NCBI GenBank assembly: GCA_947175005.1
Contig: CAMWLD010000023.1
Location: forward strand, 1-14,408
Length of the DNA stretch: 14,408 nucleotides
Reading direction: 5' to 3'
Origin: an uncultured Ruminococcus sp.
Lineage (GTDB): Bacteria; Bacillota; Clostridia; Oscillospirales; Ruminococcaceae
How positions within the stretch are numbered: position 1 is the stretch's first letter; every line of letters starts with the position of its first letter. This document shows, piece by piece, positions 7,321-14,408 of this stretch. Position numbers and translations under genes: made by a program. A model generated the notes under the pieces. It was not told where the DNA came from. It ran no database searches and saw only the letters and a program-made list of their open reading frames with translations.

Positions 7321-7719
7321 CTATGAGCAAAAGCAAGTAGCGAGTGAAAGGTTGTTTCAGAGAGCGGCGTGTTGGTGTGAGCGCTGCACAAACAGCATTC
7401 GTGAATGGGTTTGTGAGGAGCAGGGTGAATGGAGATGTGCCGTTTTTGCGGGTCTTTGGTAGCCTGAGCCGTATTTCCTGCGTAAAGGGAAAGGGTATTG
7501 ATGCGTTAAGCTGCGTACTTTGATTTGTTATCGGATTATTGCGGCATTATCGTTTCGGGTAATGCTTTTTATATTTTCCGTCTTAAATTTGCCGCTTTGC
7601 GTATTTTCCCGTAAAGAGATATTCCGGAAACCGGAATATAAAAAGGGTGGCACCGCGATAAGATGAAAGTCTGTCGTCCCTTTGAAAATGTGATTTGCAT
7701 TTTCAAAGGGACGGCTTTT
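7321..7719 (+). promoter_or_regulatory. T-box riboswitch, tryptophan-specific (trp operon leader)
   Basis: A tRNA-sensing leader that lets transcription through when uncharged tRNA-Trp accumulates. Stem I can be drawn: CGAGTG (7341-7346) with CATTCG (7396-7401), TTGTTT (7352-7357) with AAACAG (7390-7395), the AG bulge CAGAGA (7358-7363), GCGGCG (7364-7369) with CGCTGC (7382-7387), and a terminal loop containing GGTG (7374-7377). Right after stem I's 3' strand comes GAA-TGG-G, giving a UGG (Trp) specifier at 7406-7408. A second GTGAATGG lies at 7425-7432. Stem III is a 9-bp hairpin (7619-7639). The T-box AGGGTGGCACCGCG (7644-7657) has UGGC (7648-7651), which fits a G discriminator followed by CCA, as in bacterial tRNA-Trp. 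AAAGGG (7642-7647) can pair with CCCTTT (7678-7683) as antiterminator. The middle region (about 7435-7610) should form stem II elements that I did not resolve. Confidence 0.95.
7675..7719 (+). terminator. trpE: T-box-controlled terminator before trpE
   Basis: A perfect 16-bp stem, CGTCCCTTTGAAAATG (7675-7690) with 7698-7713, closes a 7-nt loop and is followed by a T-rich tract. Its 5' strand overlaps the bases needed for the antiterminator, which is the standard T-box switch. It lies about 20 nt before the trpE ATG and ends before the ribosome binding site. Confidence 0.95.
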
Positions 7720-7739
7720 ATTTTGAAAGGAGAATTTTT

Positions 7740-9260
7740 ATGTTATACCCAAGCCTTGACGAAGCAAAGCAGCTGTTTAAAAATTACGGCACTGTGCCTG
7801 TATTTCACGAGCTGCTGATAGACAATTTCACCCCTGTGAGAATGTTCGCCATATTAAAGGAAAATTACGAAAACTGCTTCATTCTCGAATCGGTGGACAA
7901 TTCCAACCGGTGGGGGCGGTATTCCTATATCGGACTTAACCCCAAGCTGGAGATACGTGTGGCAAACAAAAAAGCCGAATTTATCCACACCGACGGCAGA
8001 CATGAAGAGGTTGACGGCTCCGACCCCATAAAGCTTTTTTCGGAGCTTATGGAAAAATACCGTTCGCCCAAGTTTATCGGCAGACCTAAGCTTACAGGCG
8101 GACTTATTGGTTACTTCGGCTACGATATGGCAAGGTATTACGAAAAGAAGCTGACAAATATTCCCAAGGACGATCTGGGAATGCCCGACGCAAATATGTT
8201 CATTTACAATGAATTGGTGGCATACGATCATTTGTCCAACCGCGCCGTGATAATTCTGGGACTGGTAAAAGAGGAGATCGAGGAACAGGCAAGCCGCACG
8301 GGCGCTTCCTTTGACGAGGCTGCGGAATATATGTACAATTCTCTTTCCGACAGAGCGGAAAAACTGGGAAAGCTGCTTTGCAGATACACTCCAGAGCCTA
8401 CTCCACGCAATCTTTCACCCGCAAGTTTAAAGATCACCTCCAACTACACTAAGGAGGAATATATGGCAATGGTGGAAAAATGCAGAGAGCATATCAGGGG
8501 CGGCGATATAAGTCAGATAGTTCCCTCACAGCGGTTTGAAGCGGAAAATCCCCCCGACCCCTTTGACGTTTACAGAATGCTCCGCTCCACAAATCCCTCG
8601 CCCTATCTTTATTATTTCGATCATAAGGATTATTCCATTGCAGGGGCTTCCCCCGAAATGCTGGTAAGCGTTTGCGACGGGAAAATACTCAACAAGCCCA
8701 TTGCGGGCACGTCCCCCAGAGGGGCTACCGCCGAAGAGGACGCAGAGTTTGAGAAAAAGCTTACAAGTGACCCAAAGGAACGTGCGGAACATTGTATGCT
8801 GGTGGACTTAGGACGAAACGACGTAGGCAGGGTCAGCAAAACAGGAACTGTCAAGGTCACGGAATTTATGCGTGTGGAGCGTTATTCAAAGGTAATGCAC
8901 CTGGTTTCCGACGTTGAGGGAGAGCTGCGGGAGGATAAGACCGCTGTGGACGCTCTTATGTCGGTGCTGCCCGCAGGGACATTGTCGGGCGCGCCCAAGG
9001 TAAAGGCAATGGAAATAATCGACAGCCTGGAAAACGTCAAGCGAGGGCTTTACGGCGGCACAGTGGGCTATATGGCATGGAACGGCGATATTGATACCTG
9101 CATAGCTATCCGCACGGTGCTTTTCAGAAACGGCAAGGCATATGTCCAGGCGGGAGGCGGCGTTGTTTACGACAGCGACCCCGAATATGAATATGCCGAG
9201 ACCTGCCGTAAGGCAGCAGCCGTTATAAATGCCCTTGAAAAGGCAGCCGAGCTGGGATAA
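7740..9260 (+). CDS. trpE: Anthranilate synthase component I
   Basis: TrpE converts chorismate and ammonia to anthranilate and pyruvate; the ammonia is supplied from glutamine by the TrpG domain encoded next. The 506-residue protein has the full chorismate-binding fold: PIAGT (320-324), EHCMLVDLGRND (350-361), GTLSGAPK (413-420), and RGLYGGTVGYMAWNG, then AGGGVVYDSDPEYEYAET near the end. An N-terminal LES motif (49-51) matches the conserved tryptophan feedback site of TrpE, so product inhibition is expected. The anthranilate versus aminodeoxychorismate (PabB) choice is settled by this motif and the operon. Start: ATG 7740 has AAAGGAG (7726-7732) at 7 nt; the frame is open upstream to 7695, but that lies in the terminator hairpin. 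Expression is controlled by the T-box leader. Confidence 0.97.
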   Translation: MLYPSLDEAKQLFKNYGTVPVFHELLIDNFTPVRMFAILKENYENCFILESVDNSNRWGRYSYIGLNPKLEIRVANKKAEFIHTDGRHEEVDGSDPIKLFSELMEKYRSPKFIGRPKLTGGLIGYFGYDMARYYEKKLTNIPKDDLGMPDANMFIYNELVAYDHLSNRAVIILGLVKEEIEEQASRTGASFDEAAEYMYNSLSDRAEKLGKLLCRYTPEPTPRNLSPASLKITSNYTKEEYMAMVEKCREHIRGGDISQIVPSQRFEAENPPDPFDVYRMLRSTNPSPYLYYFDHKDYSIAGASPEMLVSVCDGKILNKPIAGTSPRGATAEEDAEFEKKLTSDPKERAEHCMLVDLGRNDVGRVSKTGTVKVTEFMRVERYSKVMHLVSDVEGELREDKTAVDALMSVLPAGTLSGAPKVKAMEIIDSLENVKRGLYGGTVGYMAWNGDIDTCIAIRTVLFRNGKAYVQAGGGVVYDSDPEYEYAETCRKAAAVINALEKAAELG

Positions 9261-9285
9261 CCGAAATAGAGGAACACTTGGGTTT

Positions 9286-9353
9286 CCAAAGGGGGTACCC
9301 CTTTGGCGGGTCAAGGGTGGAACCCTTGCGGGGGACGGGGGGCGGAGCCCCCT
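9286..9353. repeat. Three consecutive GC-rich hairpins after trpE
   Basis: Three short perfect inverted repeats stand in a row. CCAAAGGGG (9286-9294) pairs with CCCCTTTGG (9298-9306). CAAGGGT (9312-9318) pairs with ACCCTTG (9322-9328), with loop GGA. GGGGGC (9338-9343) pairs with GCCCCC (9347-9352), again with loop GGA. Arrays of this style (a run of G's, a GGA-like loop, a run of C's) recur in intergenic DNA of clostridial and other gut bacteria, from memory. They may act as transcript stabilisers or be dispersed repeats. They start 25 nt after the trpE stop. No long T-run follows, so termination here is not expected. Confidence 0.7.
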
Positions 9354-9399
9354 CTTACGGCATAATGCAAATAGAAGCATTTCAAGAGCACACACAGCA

Positions 9400-9557
9400 A
9401 CCGCCGCCCGACGTCAGAAAAAGGTATAAGTGAATGAACGTTATACAAGAGTTGTTACAGATTAAAACAATCCCACGTCGGGCGGCGGTGCAGCATAGGA
9501 GTGTGTGACGCACGTCACACGCTCCATGCTGCCGCCCGTAAGGGCGAAGTCGCTTAC
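9400..9557 (+). repeat. Structured inverted-repeat element in the trpE-trpGD gap
   Basis: This element fills much of the 366-bp space between trpE and trpGD. ACCGCCGCCCGACGT (9400-9414) is a perfect 15-bp reverse complement of 9475-9489. The right arm can instead begin a 60-nt hairpin (9479-9538): CGGGCG with CGCCCG, GCAGCAT (9490-9496) with ATGCTGC (9526-9532), and GGAGTGTGTGAC (9498-9509) with GTCACACGCTCC (9514-9525), about 25 bp with two bulges. The two folds compete for 9479-9484. GTATAA (9424-9429) and TTATAC (9441-9446) form a small dyad inside the first fold, and GTAAG (9538-9542) with CTTAC (9553-9557) adds another. It may be a dispersed repeat, a small RNA or an internal attenuator. 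I see no protein-coding gene here. Confidence 0.6.
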
Positions 9558-9626
9558 ATTCTAAAACAAAGCAGCTGTTCCAGCCGGAAATAAAATAAGT
9601 ACAAACTAACCGAGAGGAGATTATTT

Positions 9627-11261
9627 ATGATAGTAATGATAGATAATTACGACAGCTTTACCTATAACGTTTACCACGCTGTGGCAGGGCTGTACGACAA
9701 TATAAAGGTTTTTCGCAACGACGAGATAACCTGCGATGAAATAGACAAAATGAACCCCGAGGCTATAATAATTTCCCCCGGTCCTTCATACCCGAAGGAG
9801 GCGGGAATTTCCGAGGAAGCCATTGACAGGTTTAAGGGAAAATATCCCATTCTGGGGATATGCCTCGGTCATCAGGCTATAGGCGAGACTTTCGGAGGAA
9901 CAATAAAAAGAGCGCAGACCCCTATGCACGGCAAGGCAACAAAGATAAAGCTGGACACAAACAGCGCTTTGTTCAGAGGACTTCCCGAAACTATTTCCTG
10001 CGCCCGTTATCATTCTCTGATAATTGAGAGGGAAACTACCCCTGCCTGCCTTAAAATAACCGCCGAGACCCCCGAGGGAGAGATCATGGCAGTGGAGCAT
10101 AAGGAATATCCCATTTACGGAGTTCAGTTCCACCCCGAGTCCATTTTAGCGGAAATGGGCGTGAACATTATAGCGAATTTCCTGGAAGCCGCAGGTATAA
10201 AGGTCACGGGAGAAGTTCCCGCGCTGCCTATGGATAAAAGAACAGGGCTTAAAAAATACATCAAAATGGTGGAAGACGGGGAGAATATCACCGAGGAGCA
10301 GGCATTTGACGCCATGAGCATAATCATGGGAGACGCCGCAACGCCTGCCCAGACTGCTGCATTTCTTACCGCAATGAGGATGAAAAGGGAGACCGCAGAG
10401 GAGATCACGGGCTTTGCAAAGGGCATGAGAGGGAAAGCCTCAATAATAACAGGCTTTAAGTCCGCAATTGACATTGTGGGCACAGGGGGAGATATGGCGG
10501 GAACGTTCAATATCTCAACCACATCTTCATTCATTATAGCCGCCGCAGGGATACCCGTGGCAAAGCACGGCAACAGGGCTGCTTCCAGCAAAAGCGGCGC
10601 AGCGGACTGCCTTGAGGCTCTGGGAGTCAATATAAAGATTCCTCCCGCAAAGGCGGCGGCGTGCCTGTCGGAAACAGGTATATCGTTCCTTTTTGCACAG
10701 GTTTTCCACGGGGCTATGAAGTATGTTGCACCCGTTCGCAGGGAAATCGGCGTGCCCACATTCTTTAACATCTTAGGGCCTCTCACAAACCCCGCACTGG
10801 CGGATTATATCGTTCTCGGAATATATGACAAAAATCTTATGAACCTTATGGCAAACGTTCTTATCAAGCTGGGAATAAAGGGCGCAATGGTTGTAAACGG
10901 CAGCGACGGACTGGACGAGGTAACAATGACGGGCATAACAAATGTTTGCGAAGTCCGTGACGGGAAGATCAGCGAATACACCATTGACCCCCATGACTTT
11001 GGCTTTGAATATTGTTCTCCCGAGGAACTGTCGGGGGGCACTCCCGAGGAAAATGCGCAGATCACTCTTAATATTCTGAACGGCAGCGACAGGGGAGCAA
11101 AGCGGAACACGGTAGTGTTGAACGCAGGCTGCGCAATTTACTGCAAAGGGCTTGCGGCAACGCTTTTCGAGGGCGTGAAAATGGCGGAGGAAATAATCGA
11201 CAGCGGCAAGGCGCTTGCAAAGCTTAATGAAATGAAAGCCTTCACCAACAAGGAGGACTGA
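9627..11261 (+). CDS. trpGD: Fused anthranilate synthase glutaminase / phosphoribosyltransferase
   Basis: A bifunctional 544-residue protein. Residues 1 to about 190 are a class I glutamine amidotransferase (TrpG): IDNYDSFTYN at the start, nucleophile C79 in GICLGHQ, and H169 and E171 in VQFHPES. It feeds ammonia to TrpE. Residues from about 205 on are anthranilate phosphoribosyltransferase (TrpD), with ITEEQA, the phosphate-binding GTGGD (285-289) followed by FNIST, AKHGNRAASSKSGAADCLEALG, and the NILGPLTNP region; it attaches phosphoribose from PRPP to anthranilate. A short linker joins the two with no stop or frameshift, so this is a true fusion of the kind known in Escherichia coli. ATG 9627 has AGGAG (9615-9619) at 7 nt and gives the usual TrpG N-terminus. 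It lies 366 bp after trpE but only 4 nt before trpC. Confidence 0.97.
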   Translation: MIVMIDNYDSFTYNVYHAVAGLYDNIKVFRNDEITCDEIDKMNPEAIIISPGPSYPKEAGISEEAIDRFKGKYPILGICLGHQAIGETFGGTIKRAQTPMHGKATKIKLDTNSALFRGLPETISCARYHSLIIERETTPACLKITAETPEGEIMAVEHKEYPIYGVQFHPESILAEMGVNIIANFLEAAGIKVTGEVPALPMDKRTGLKKYIKMVEDGENITEEQAFDAMSIIMGDAATPAQTAAFLTAMRMKRETAEEITGFAKGMRGKASIITGFKSAIDIVGTGGDMAGTFNISTTSSFIIAAAGIPVAKHGNRAASSKSGAADCLEALGVNIKIPPAKAAACLSETGISFLFAQVFHGAMKYVAPVRREIGVPTFFNILGPLTNPALADYIVLGIYDKNLMNLMANVLIKLGIKGAMVVNGSDGLDEVTMTGITNVCEVRDGKISEYTIDPHDFGFEYCSPEELSGGTPEENAQITLNILNGSDRGAKRNTVVLNAGCAIYCKGLAATLFEGVKMAEEIIDSGKALAKLNEMKAFTNKED

Positions 11262-11265
11262 TAAT

Positions 11266-12051
11266 GTGTTTCTTGAAGATATAATCGAAAAAAGGAAAGA
11301 ACAGCTCGAAAGGGAAAAAAGCAAAATTCCCGTTGACGAAATAAAAGTCATGGCGGAAAATGCGCCAAAAAACGACAGAAGCTTTAAAAAATCACTCTCA
11401 CAAAAGGGTCTGTCGGTAATAGCGGAGGTGAAAAAAGCCTCCCCCTCAAAGGGGCTTATACAGCCGGATTTTCACCCTGTGGAAACCGCCCTTGCCTATG
11501 AAAAAGCGGGAGCTGCTGCCATATCGGTTCTTACCGAAGAGCACTATTTCCAAGGCTCGCCCGAGTTCCTTTCGGAGATACGCAAAAATGTAAATATCCC
11601 TCTTTTGCGCAAGGATTTTATAATCGACCCTTATCAGATATATCATGCAAAGGCACTGGGGGCGGACGCTGTTCTGCTTATAGCCGCCGTTCTCGGTGAC
11701 GGAGAATTTTCCGAATATTATTCTCTTGCAAAATCTCTTGATATGGACGTTCTGGCAGAGGCTCACAATGAAGAAGAGGTAAACCGTCTGCTTGATTTGG
11801 GAGCGGATATTATCGGCATAAACAACCGTGACCTGAAAACCTTTAAGGTGGATATCGAAAACACCAAGCGGCTGCTTCCCTGCATTCCCGAGGGAGTGAC
11901 GACTGTCTGCGAGAGCGGCATAAAAACTCATGAGGACATGGTTAATATTGCCGCATGGGGGGCAAATGCAGTGCTTATAGGGGAGACTCTTATGAGGAGC
12001 GGCATCGGTGGTATAGCGGACTGCTTTAGAAAGCTTGTGAGCGGAGAATGA
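11266..12051 (+). CDS. trpC: Indole-3-glycerol phosphate synthase
   Basis: TrpC closes the indole ring: CdRP is decarboxylated and cyclised to indole-3-glycerol phosphate. The 261-residue TIM barrel has the family signature AEVKKASPSKG (53-63, including the expected E54 and K56), LLRKDFIIDPYQI with K116, LAEAHNEEE with E165, GINNRDL, and VCESGI for the phosphate end. The start is GTG at 11266, read FLEDII after the initiator. AGGAGG (11251-11256) lies 9 nt upstream, while the ATG two bases earlier is out of frame and stops after six codons. The trpGD stop is 4 nt upstream, and the end overlaps trpF by 4 nt (ATGA), so translation is probably coupled along the operon. Confidence 0.97.
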   Translation: MFLEDIIEKRKEQLEREKSKIPVDEIKVMAENAPKNDRSFKKSLSQKGLSVIAEVKKASPSKGLIQPDFHPVETALAYEKAGAAAISVLTEEHYFQGSPEFLSEIRKNVNIPLLRKDFIIDPYQIYHAKALGADAVLLIAAVLGDGEFSEYYSLAKSLDMDVLAEAHNEEEVNRLLDLGADIIGINNRDLKTFKVDIENTKRLLPCIPEGVTTVCESGIKTHEDMVNIAAWGANAVLIGETLMRSGIGGIADCFRKLVSGE

Positions 12052-12689
12052 AAAAAATTTATACGGCTGTCAAATTCTGCGGTATGCGGCGGCGGCTCGA
12101 TATCGAATATGCTAACGAGTGCCGCCCGGATTATGCGGGCTTCATATTGTCAGACGGCTTTCGCAGAAGCATTGTTATGGGGACTTTTTATGAGCTTGTC
12201 ACATATCTTGACAAGGATATTAAACGTGTGGGAGTTTTTGTAAACGAACCTATAGAAAATATTCTGAACTGCCATTATAATCAGGAACTTGACGTAATAC
12301 AGCTTCACGGGAACGAAAACGAGGACTATATAAAAACTCTCCGAAAGGATTTTTCGGGAGAGATTTGGAAAGCGGTGCGTGCACAAAGTCCCGGGGATAT
12401 AGGGCGGGAACAGAAAAAGTCCTGCGACAAGCTGCTTATTGACAGCTACAGCGAGGACTGCGTCGGCGGTACGGGGAAGCGCATAAACACGGAGAACGTG
12501 AAAAATGCAAATATCGGCAAGCCCTTTTTTATTGCAGGGGGACTTGACGGGGAAAATATTGCGGAGATAATAAGGGAGACCGCGCCCTATGGAGTCGACG
12601 TCAGCAGCGGCATTGAAACAGAGGGCTGCAAGGACATTGACAAGATGAAAAAGATCATGAGCATATTAAGAAAAGAAAATCTGAGGTGA
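12048..12689 (+). CDS. trpF: Phosphoribosylanthranilate isomerase
   Basis: TrpF performs the Amadori rearrangement of phosphoribosylanthranilate to CdRP, the substrate of TrpC. The 213-residue protein is a standard-length TIM barrel. Its catalytic cysteine is C11 in VKFCGM, and its general acid aspartate is D132 in LLIDSY. GFILSDGFRRSI replaces the usual GF-(V/I)F-x-x-S-x-R. VIQLHGNE, PFFIAGGLDGENI and GVDVSSGIE are the expected substrate and phosphate loops. The N-terminal third is more divergent than is common, but both catalytic residues are in place, so it should be active. Its ATG overlaps the trpC stop (ATGA). Confidence 0.95.
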   Translation: MKKIYTAVKFCGMRRRLDIEYANECRPDYAGFILSDGFRRSIVMGTFYELVTYLDKDIKRVGVFVNEPIENILNCHYNQELDVIQLHGNENEDYIKTLRKDFSGEIWKAVRAQSPGDIGREQKKSCDKLLIDSYSEDCVGGTGKRINTENVKNANIGKPFFIAGGLDGENIAEIIRETAPYGVDVSSGIETEGCKDIDKMKKIMSILRKENLR

Positions 12690-12700
12690 GTTTTACAAAA

Positions 12701-13021
12701 ATGGAAAGCAAAGATTTTTTCACGCCGCCCGATCACATAAATTTCCTTGCCAAAAGGCTTTACGGCAAAGGGCAGATCTCCGATATTTCCATTGCCCGCA
12801 TGGGTAAAAATGGCGGATGACCTGTAACTGTTCACACTCACAGCCACGGACATTTTTTCATAGTAACCGAGGGCGAGGCAAAAATAATTCTGGGGGACGA
12901 TGTTGTTATCCTGCGGAAAAACGAAAGCTTTTTTGTGGACGGCAGCATTCCACATTCCGTGTGGAACAACAGAGACGAGGAAACCGTTATGATCGGTATA
13001 AATTTGGAAGATACAGATTGA
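12701..13021 (+). pseudogene. Cupin-domain protein interrupted by an in-frame TGA
   Basis: From ATG 12701 the frame reads 39 codons (beginning MESKDFFTPPDHINFLAKRL), meets TGA at 12818-12820 (codon 40), then continues without break to a second TGA at 13019-13021. Together they make one 106-codon small cupin. The first cupin motif, VHTHSHGHFFIVTEGEA (44-60), has metal-ligand type histidines H45, H47 and H49 or H51. The second, GSIPHSVWN (81-89), has H85. The stop falls in a GG-x-P turn where relatives have glycine, from memory, so a single GGA to TGA change explains it. No start codon sits near the break to rescue the second half. I see no convincing SECIS hairpin just downstream, and the window uses TGA as an ordinary stop elsewhere. 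AGGTGA precedes the ATG by 11 nt. It lies between trpF and trpB; its role there is unknown. Confidence 0.75.
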
Positions 13022-13074
13022 CCCCTAACTAAGTAAAGAAGCTCAAAAAAATTGAAAAGGAAGGATAAATAAGA

Positions 13075-14262
13075 ATGAACACAAAAGGAAGATACGGCGA
13101 ATTCGGCGGGCAGTATGTGCCCGAAACGGTAATGAACGCCGTGAACGAGCTTGAAGCCGCTTACAATAAATACAAGGACGACCCCGAGTTTAATAATGAC
13201 CTTGCGGTCATGTACCGTGACTATGCAAACCGTCCCTCCCCCCTGTACTTTGCAGGCAGGGCGACGGAGAAAATAGGCGGCGCAAAAATTTACATCAAGC
13301 GTGAGGATCTGAACCACACGGGAGCGCATAAAATAAACAATGTTTTGGGTCAGCTGCTGCTTGCAAAGCGCATGGGCAAAAAGCGGATAATCGCCGAAAC
13401 GGGAGCAGGTCAGCACGGAGTTGCCACTGCAACGGTATGCGCTCTTATGGGGCTGGAATGCTGCGTTTACATGGGAGCGGAGGACACAAAAAGGCAGTCC
13501 CTTAACGTTTACCGCATGGAGCTGCTGGGCGCAAAGGTGGTAGCCGTGGAAAGCGGCACAGCCACACTTAAAGACGCCATAAACGAGGCAATGCGCGACT
13601 GGTGCACAAATATCGACACCACCTTTTACTGCATAGGCTCGGTAATGGGGCCTCACCCCTACCCCGAAATGGTAAGAGATTTCCAGAAAATAATAGGCAA
13701 GGAAATCCGCTTGCAGATAATGGAAAAGGAGGGCAGACTGCCCGACGCTGTGGTTGCCTGTGTGGGCGGCGGCTCTAACGCCATGGGTGCGTTTTACGAT
13801 TTTATCCCCGACAAGTCAGTTCGCCTTATAGGTGCGGAGGCGGCAGGCAGAGGCATTGACACCGCCGAGACCGCAGCCACATTGTCCAAAGGCAGCCTTG
13901 GTATTTTCCACGGCATGAAGTCCATTTTCTTACAGGATGATTACGGTCAGATAGCCCCCGTTTATTCCATTTCCGCAGGGCTTGACTACCCCGGCATAGG
14001 CCCCGAGCACGCTAACCTTTGGAAAACGGGCAGAGGGGAATACGTCCCTGTGACCGACGAAGAGGCTGTGCAGGCGTTTGAGTTTTTGTCCGCTGCCGAG
14101 GGCATAATCCCCGCCATAGAATCCGCTCACGCTATGTCTGCGGCTATGAAGCTGGCAAAGACTATGTCAAAGGATCAGATCATTGTCGTGAACCTTTCCG
14201 GCAGAGGCGACAAGGACGTTTACTCCATTGCCCGATACAGGGGCGTTGAGGTAAACAATTAA
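13075..14262 (+). CDS. trpB: Tryptophan synthase beta chain
   Basis: TrpB joins indole to serine using pyridoxal phosphate, the last step to tryptophan. The 395-residue protein opens with [18 protein letters not shown], which is typical. The PLP lysine is K86 in HTGAHKINN, the catalytic-site segment [11 protein letters not shown] follows, and the cofactor phosphate loop is GGGSN (231-235). Length and motifs are those of TrpB1, which normally works in an alpha2-beta2 complex with TrpA; the longer TrpB2 form is excluded. AAGGA (13061-13065) lies 9 nt before the ATG. TrpA is expected next but is absent: the following gene is trpS, 18 nt on. The same T-box probably controls this gene. Confidence 0.97.
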   Translation: MNTKGRYGEFGGQYVPETVMNAVNELEAAYNKYKDDPEFNNDLAVMYRDYANRPSPLYFAGRATEKIGGAKIYIKREDLNHTGAHKINNVLGQLLLAKRMGKKRIIAETGAGQHGVATATVCALMGLECCVYMGAEDTKRQSLNVYRMELLGAKVVAVESGTATLKDAINEAMRDWCTNIDTTFYCIGSVMGPHPYPEMVRDFQKIIGKEIRLQIMEKEGRLPDAVVACVGGGSNAMGAFYDFIPDKSVRLIGAEAAGRGIDTAETAATLSKGSLGIFHGMKSIFLQDDYGQIAPVYSISAGLDYPGIGPEHANLWKTGRGEYVPVTDEEAVQAFEFLSAAEGIIPAIESAHAMSAAMKLAKTMSKDQIIVVNLSGRGDKDVYSIARYRGVEVNN

Positions 14263-14280
14263 GGGAGGGAGCATTTTACC

Positions 14281-14408
14281 ATGGAAACACAGGAAAATAA
14301 AGTTATATTCAGCGCAATTCAGCCAACGGGTACATTTACCTTGGGAAATTATATAGGAGCAGTTCGCAACTGGGTGAACATTCAGGACGAATACCGCTGC
14401 ATTTACGC
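14281..14408 (+). CDS. trpS: Tryptophanyl-tRNA synthetase, N-terminal part
   Basis: Only the first 42 codons are in the window; the gene continues past the edge. The reading [19 protein letters not shown], then [13 protein letters not shown], matches the start of bacterial TrpS, where TLGN is the class I HIGH motif in the variant used by Bacillus-type enzymes. TrpS charges tRNA-Trp. GGAGG (14264-14268) is 12 nt before the ATG and 18 nt separate it from trpB, so it probably belongs to the same T-box-controlled transcript. That makes functional sense, because uncharged tRNA-Trp would raise both tryptophan synthesis and charging. Confidence 0.93.
   Translation, partial: METQENKVIFSAIQPTGTFTLGNYIGAVRNWVNIQDEYRCIY

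Noticed and set aside
9229..9429. 66-codon frame running over the end of trpE and the hairpin repeats
   Set aside because: Composition is produced by the GC-rich repeats; it overlaps trpE in another frame and has no RBS.
12818..12880. Selenocysteine insertion at the cupin TGA
   Set aside because: I could draw only a 4-bp stem downstream (CTGT with ACAG), which is too weak for a bacterial SECIS, and glycine rather than cysteine is expected at that position.

Overview
The window reads as chromosome of a low-to-mid GC Firmicute of the Ruminococcus/Oscillospiraceae type. This is inferred from three things: a cellobiose 2-epimerase that closely resembles, from memory, the Ruminococcus albus enzyme; a T-box-controlled trp operon; and clostridial-type purine-rich ribosome binding sites and promoters. 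Every gene I can support lies on the + strand; the long minus-strand frames are codon-bias shadows.

Left part (1-5836): a perfect-consensus promoter (5-33) leads through a ~260-nt leader, which carries a 162-bp MITE-like inverted repeat (112-273), into secA (303-3035). Two divergent tandem paralogues of unknown function follow (3106-3696 and 3719-4453), each with an N- and a C-terminal membrane segment. After a five-copy heptamer repeat (4511-4545) comes a cellobiose 2-epimerase (4559-5836) with a 25-residue insertion.

Middle (5837-7320): a short ComFB-family gene (5958-6215) behind a promoter that overlaps a 14-bp palindrome, closed by a clear terminator. Next is a winged-helix regulator (6493-7113) whose strong promoter is bracketed by two copies of a TTACGGAATT-type palindrome, a picture of autoregulation. 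A strand-specific RNA hairpin lies just past its stop.

Right part (7266-14408): a tryptophan operon. A consensus-like promoter is followed by a complete T-box leader with UGG (Trp) specifier, T-box sequence with UGGC bulge and terminator. The genes are trpE, a trpG-trpD fusion, trpC, trpF, a cupin gene interrupted by an in-frame TGA, trpB, and the start of trpS (cut by the window end). Chorismate is taken through anthranilate, PR-anthranilate, CdRP and indole-glycerol phosphate to tryptophan. The trpA gene is not where it is normally found, directly after trpB. A 366-bp gap between trpE and trpGD holds three small GC-rich hairpins plus a larger inverted-repeat structure with two mutually exclusive folds.

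I see no phage, IS transposase, CRISPR array, tRNA or rRNA. No wholly new system is evident. The least explained items are the secA-adjacent membrane paralogues, the regulator with paired palindromes, the structured trpE-trpGD gap, and the UGA-interrupted cupin inside the trp operon.
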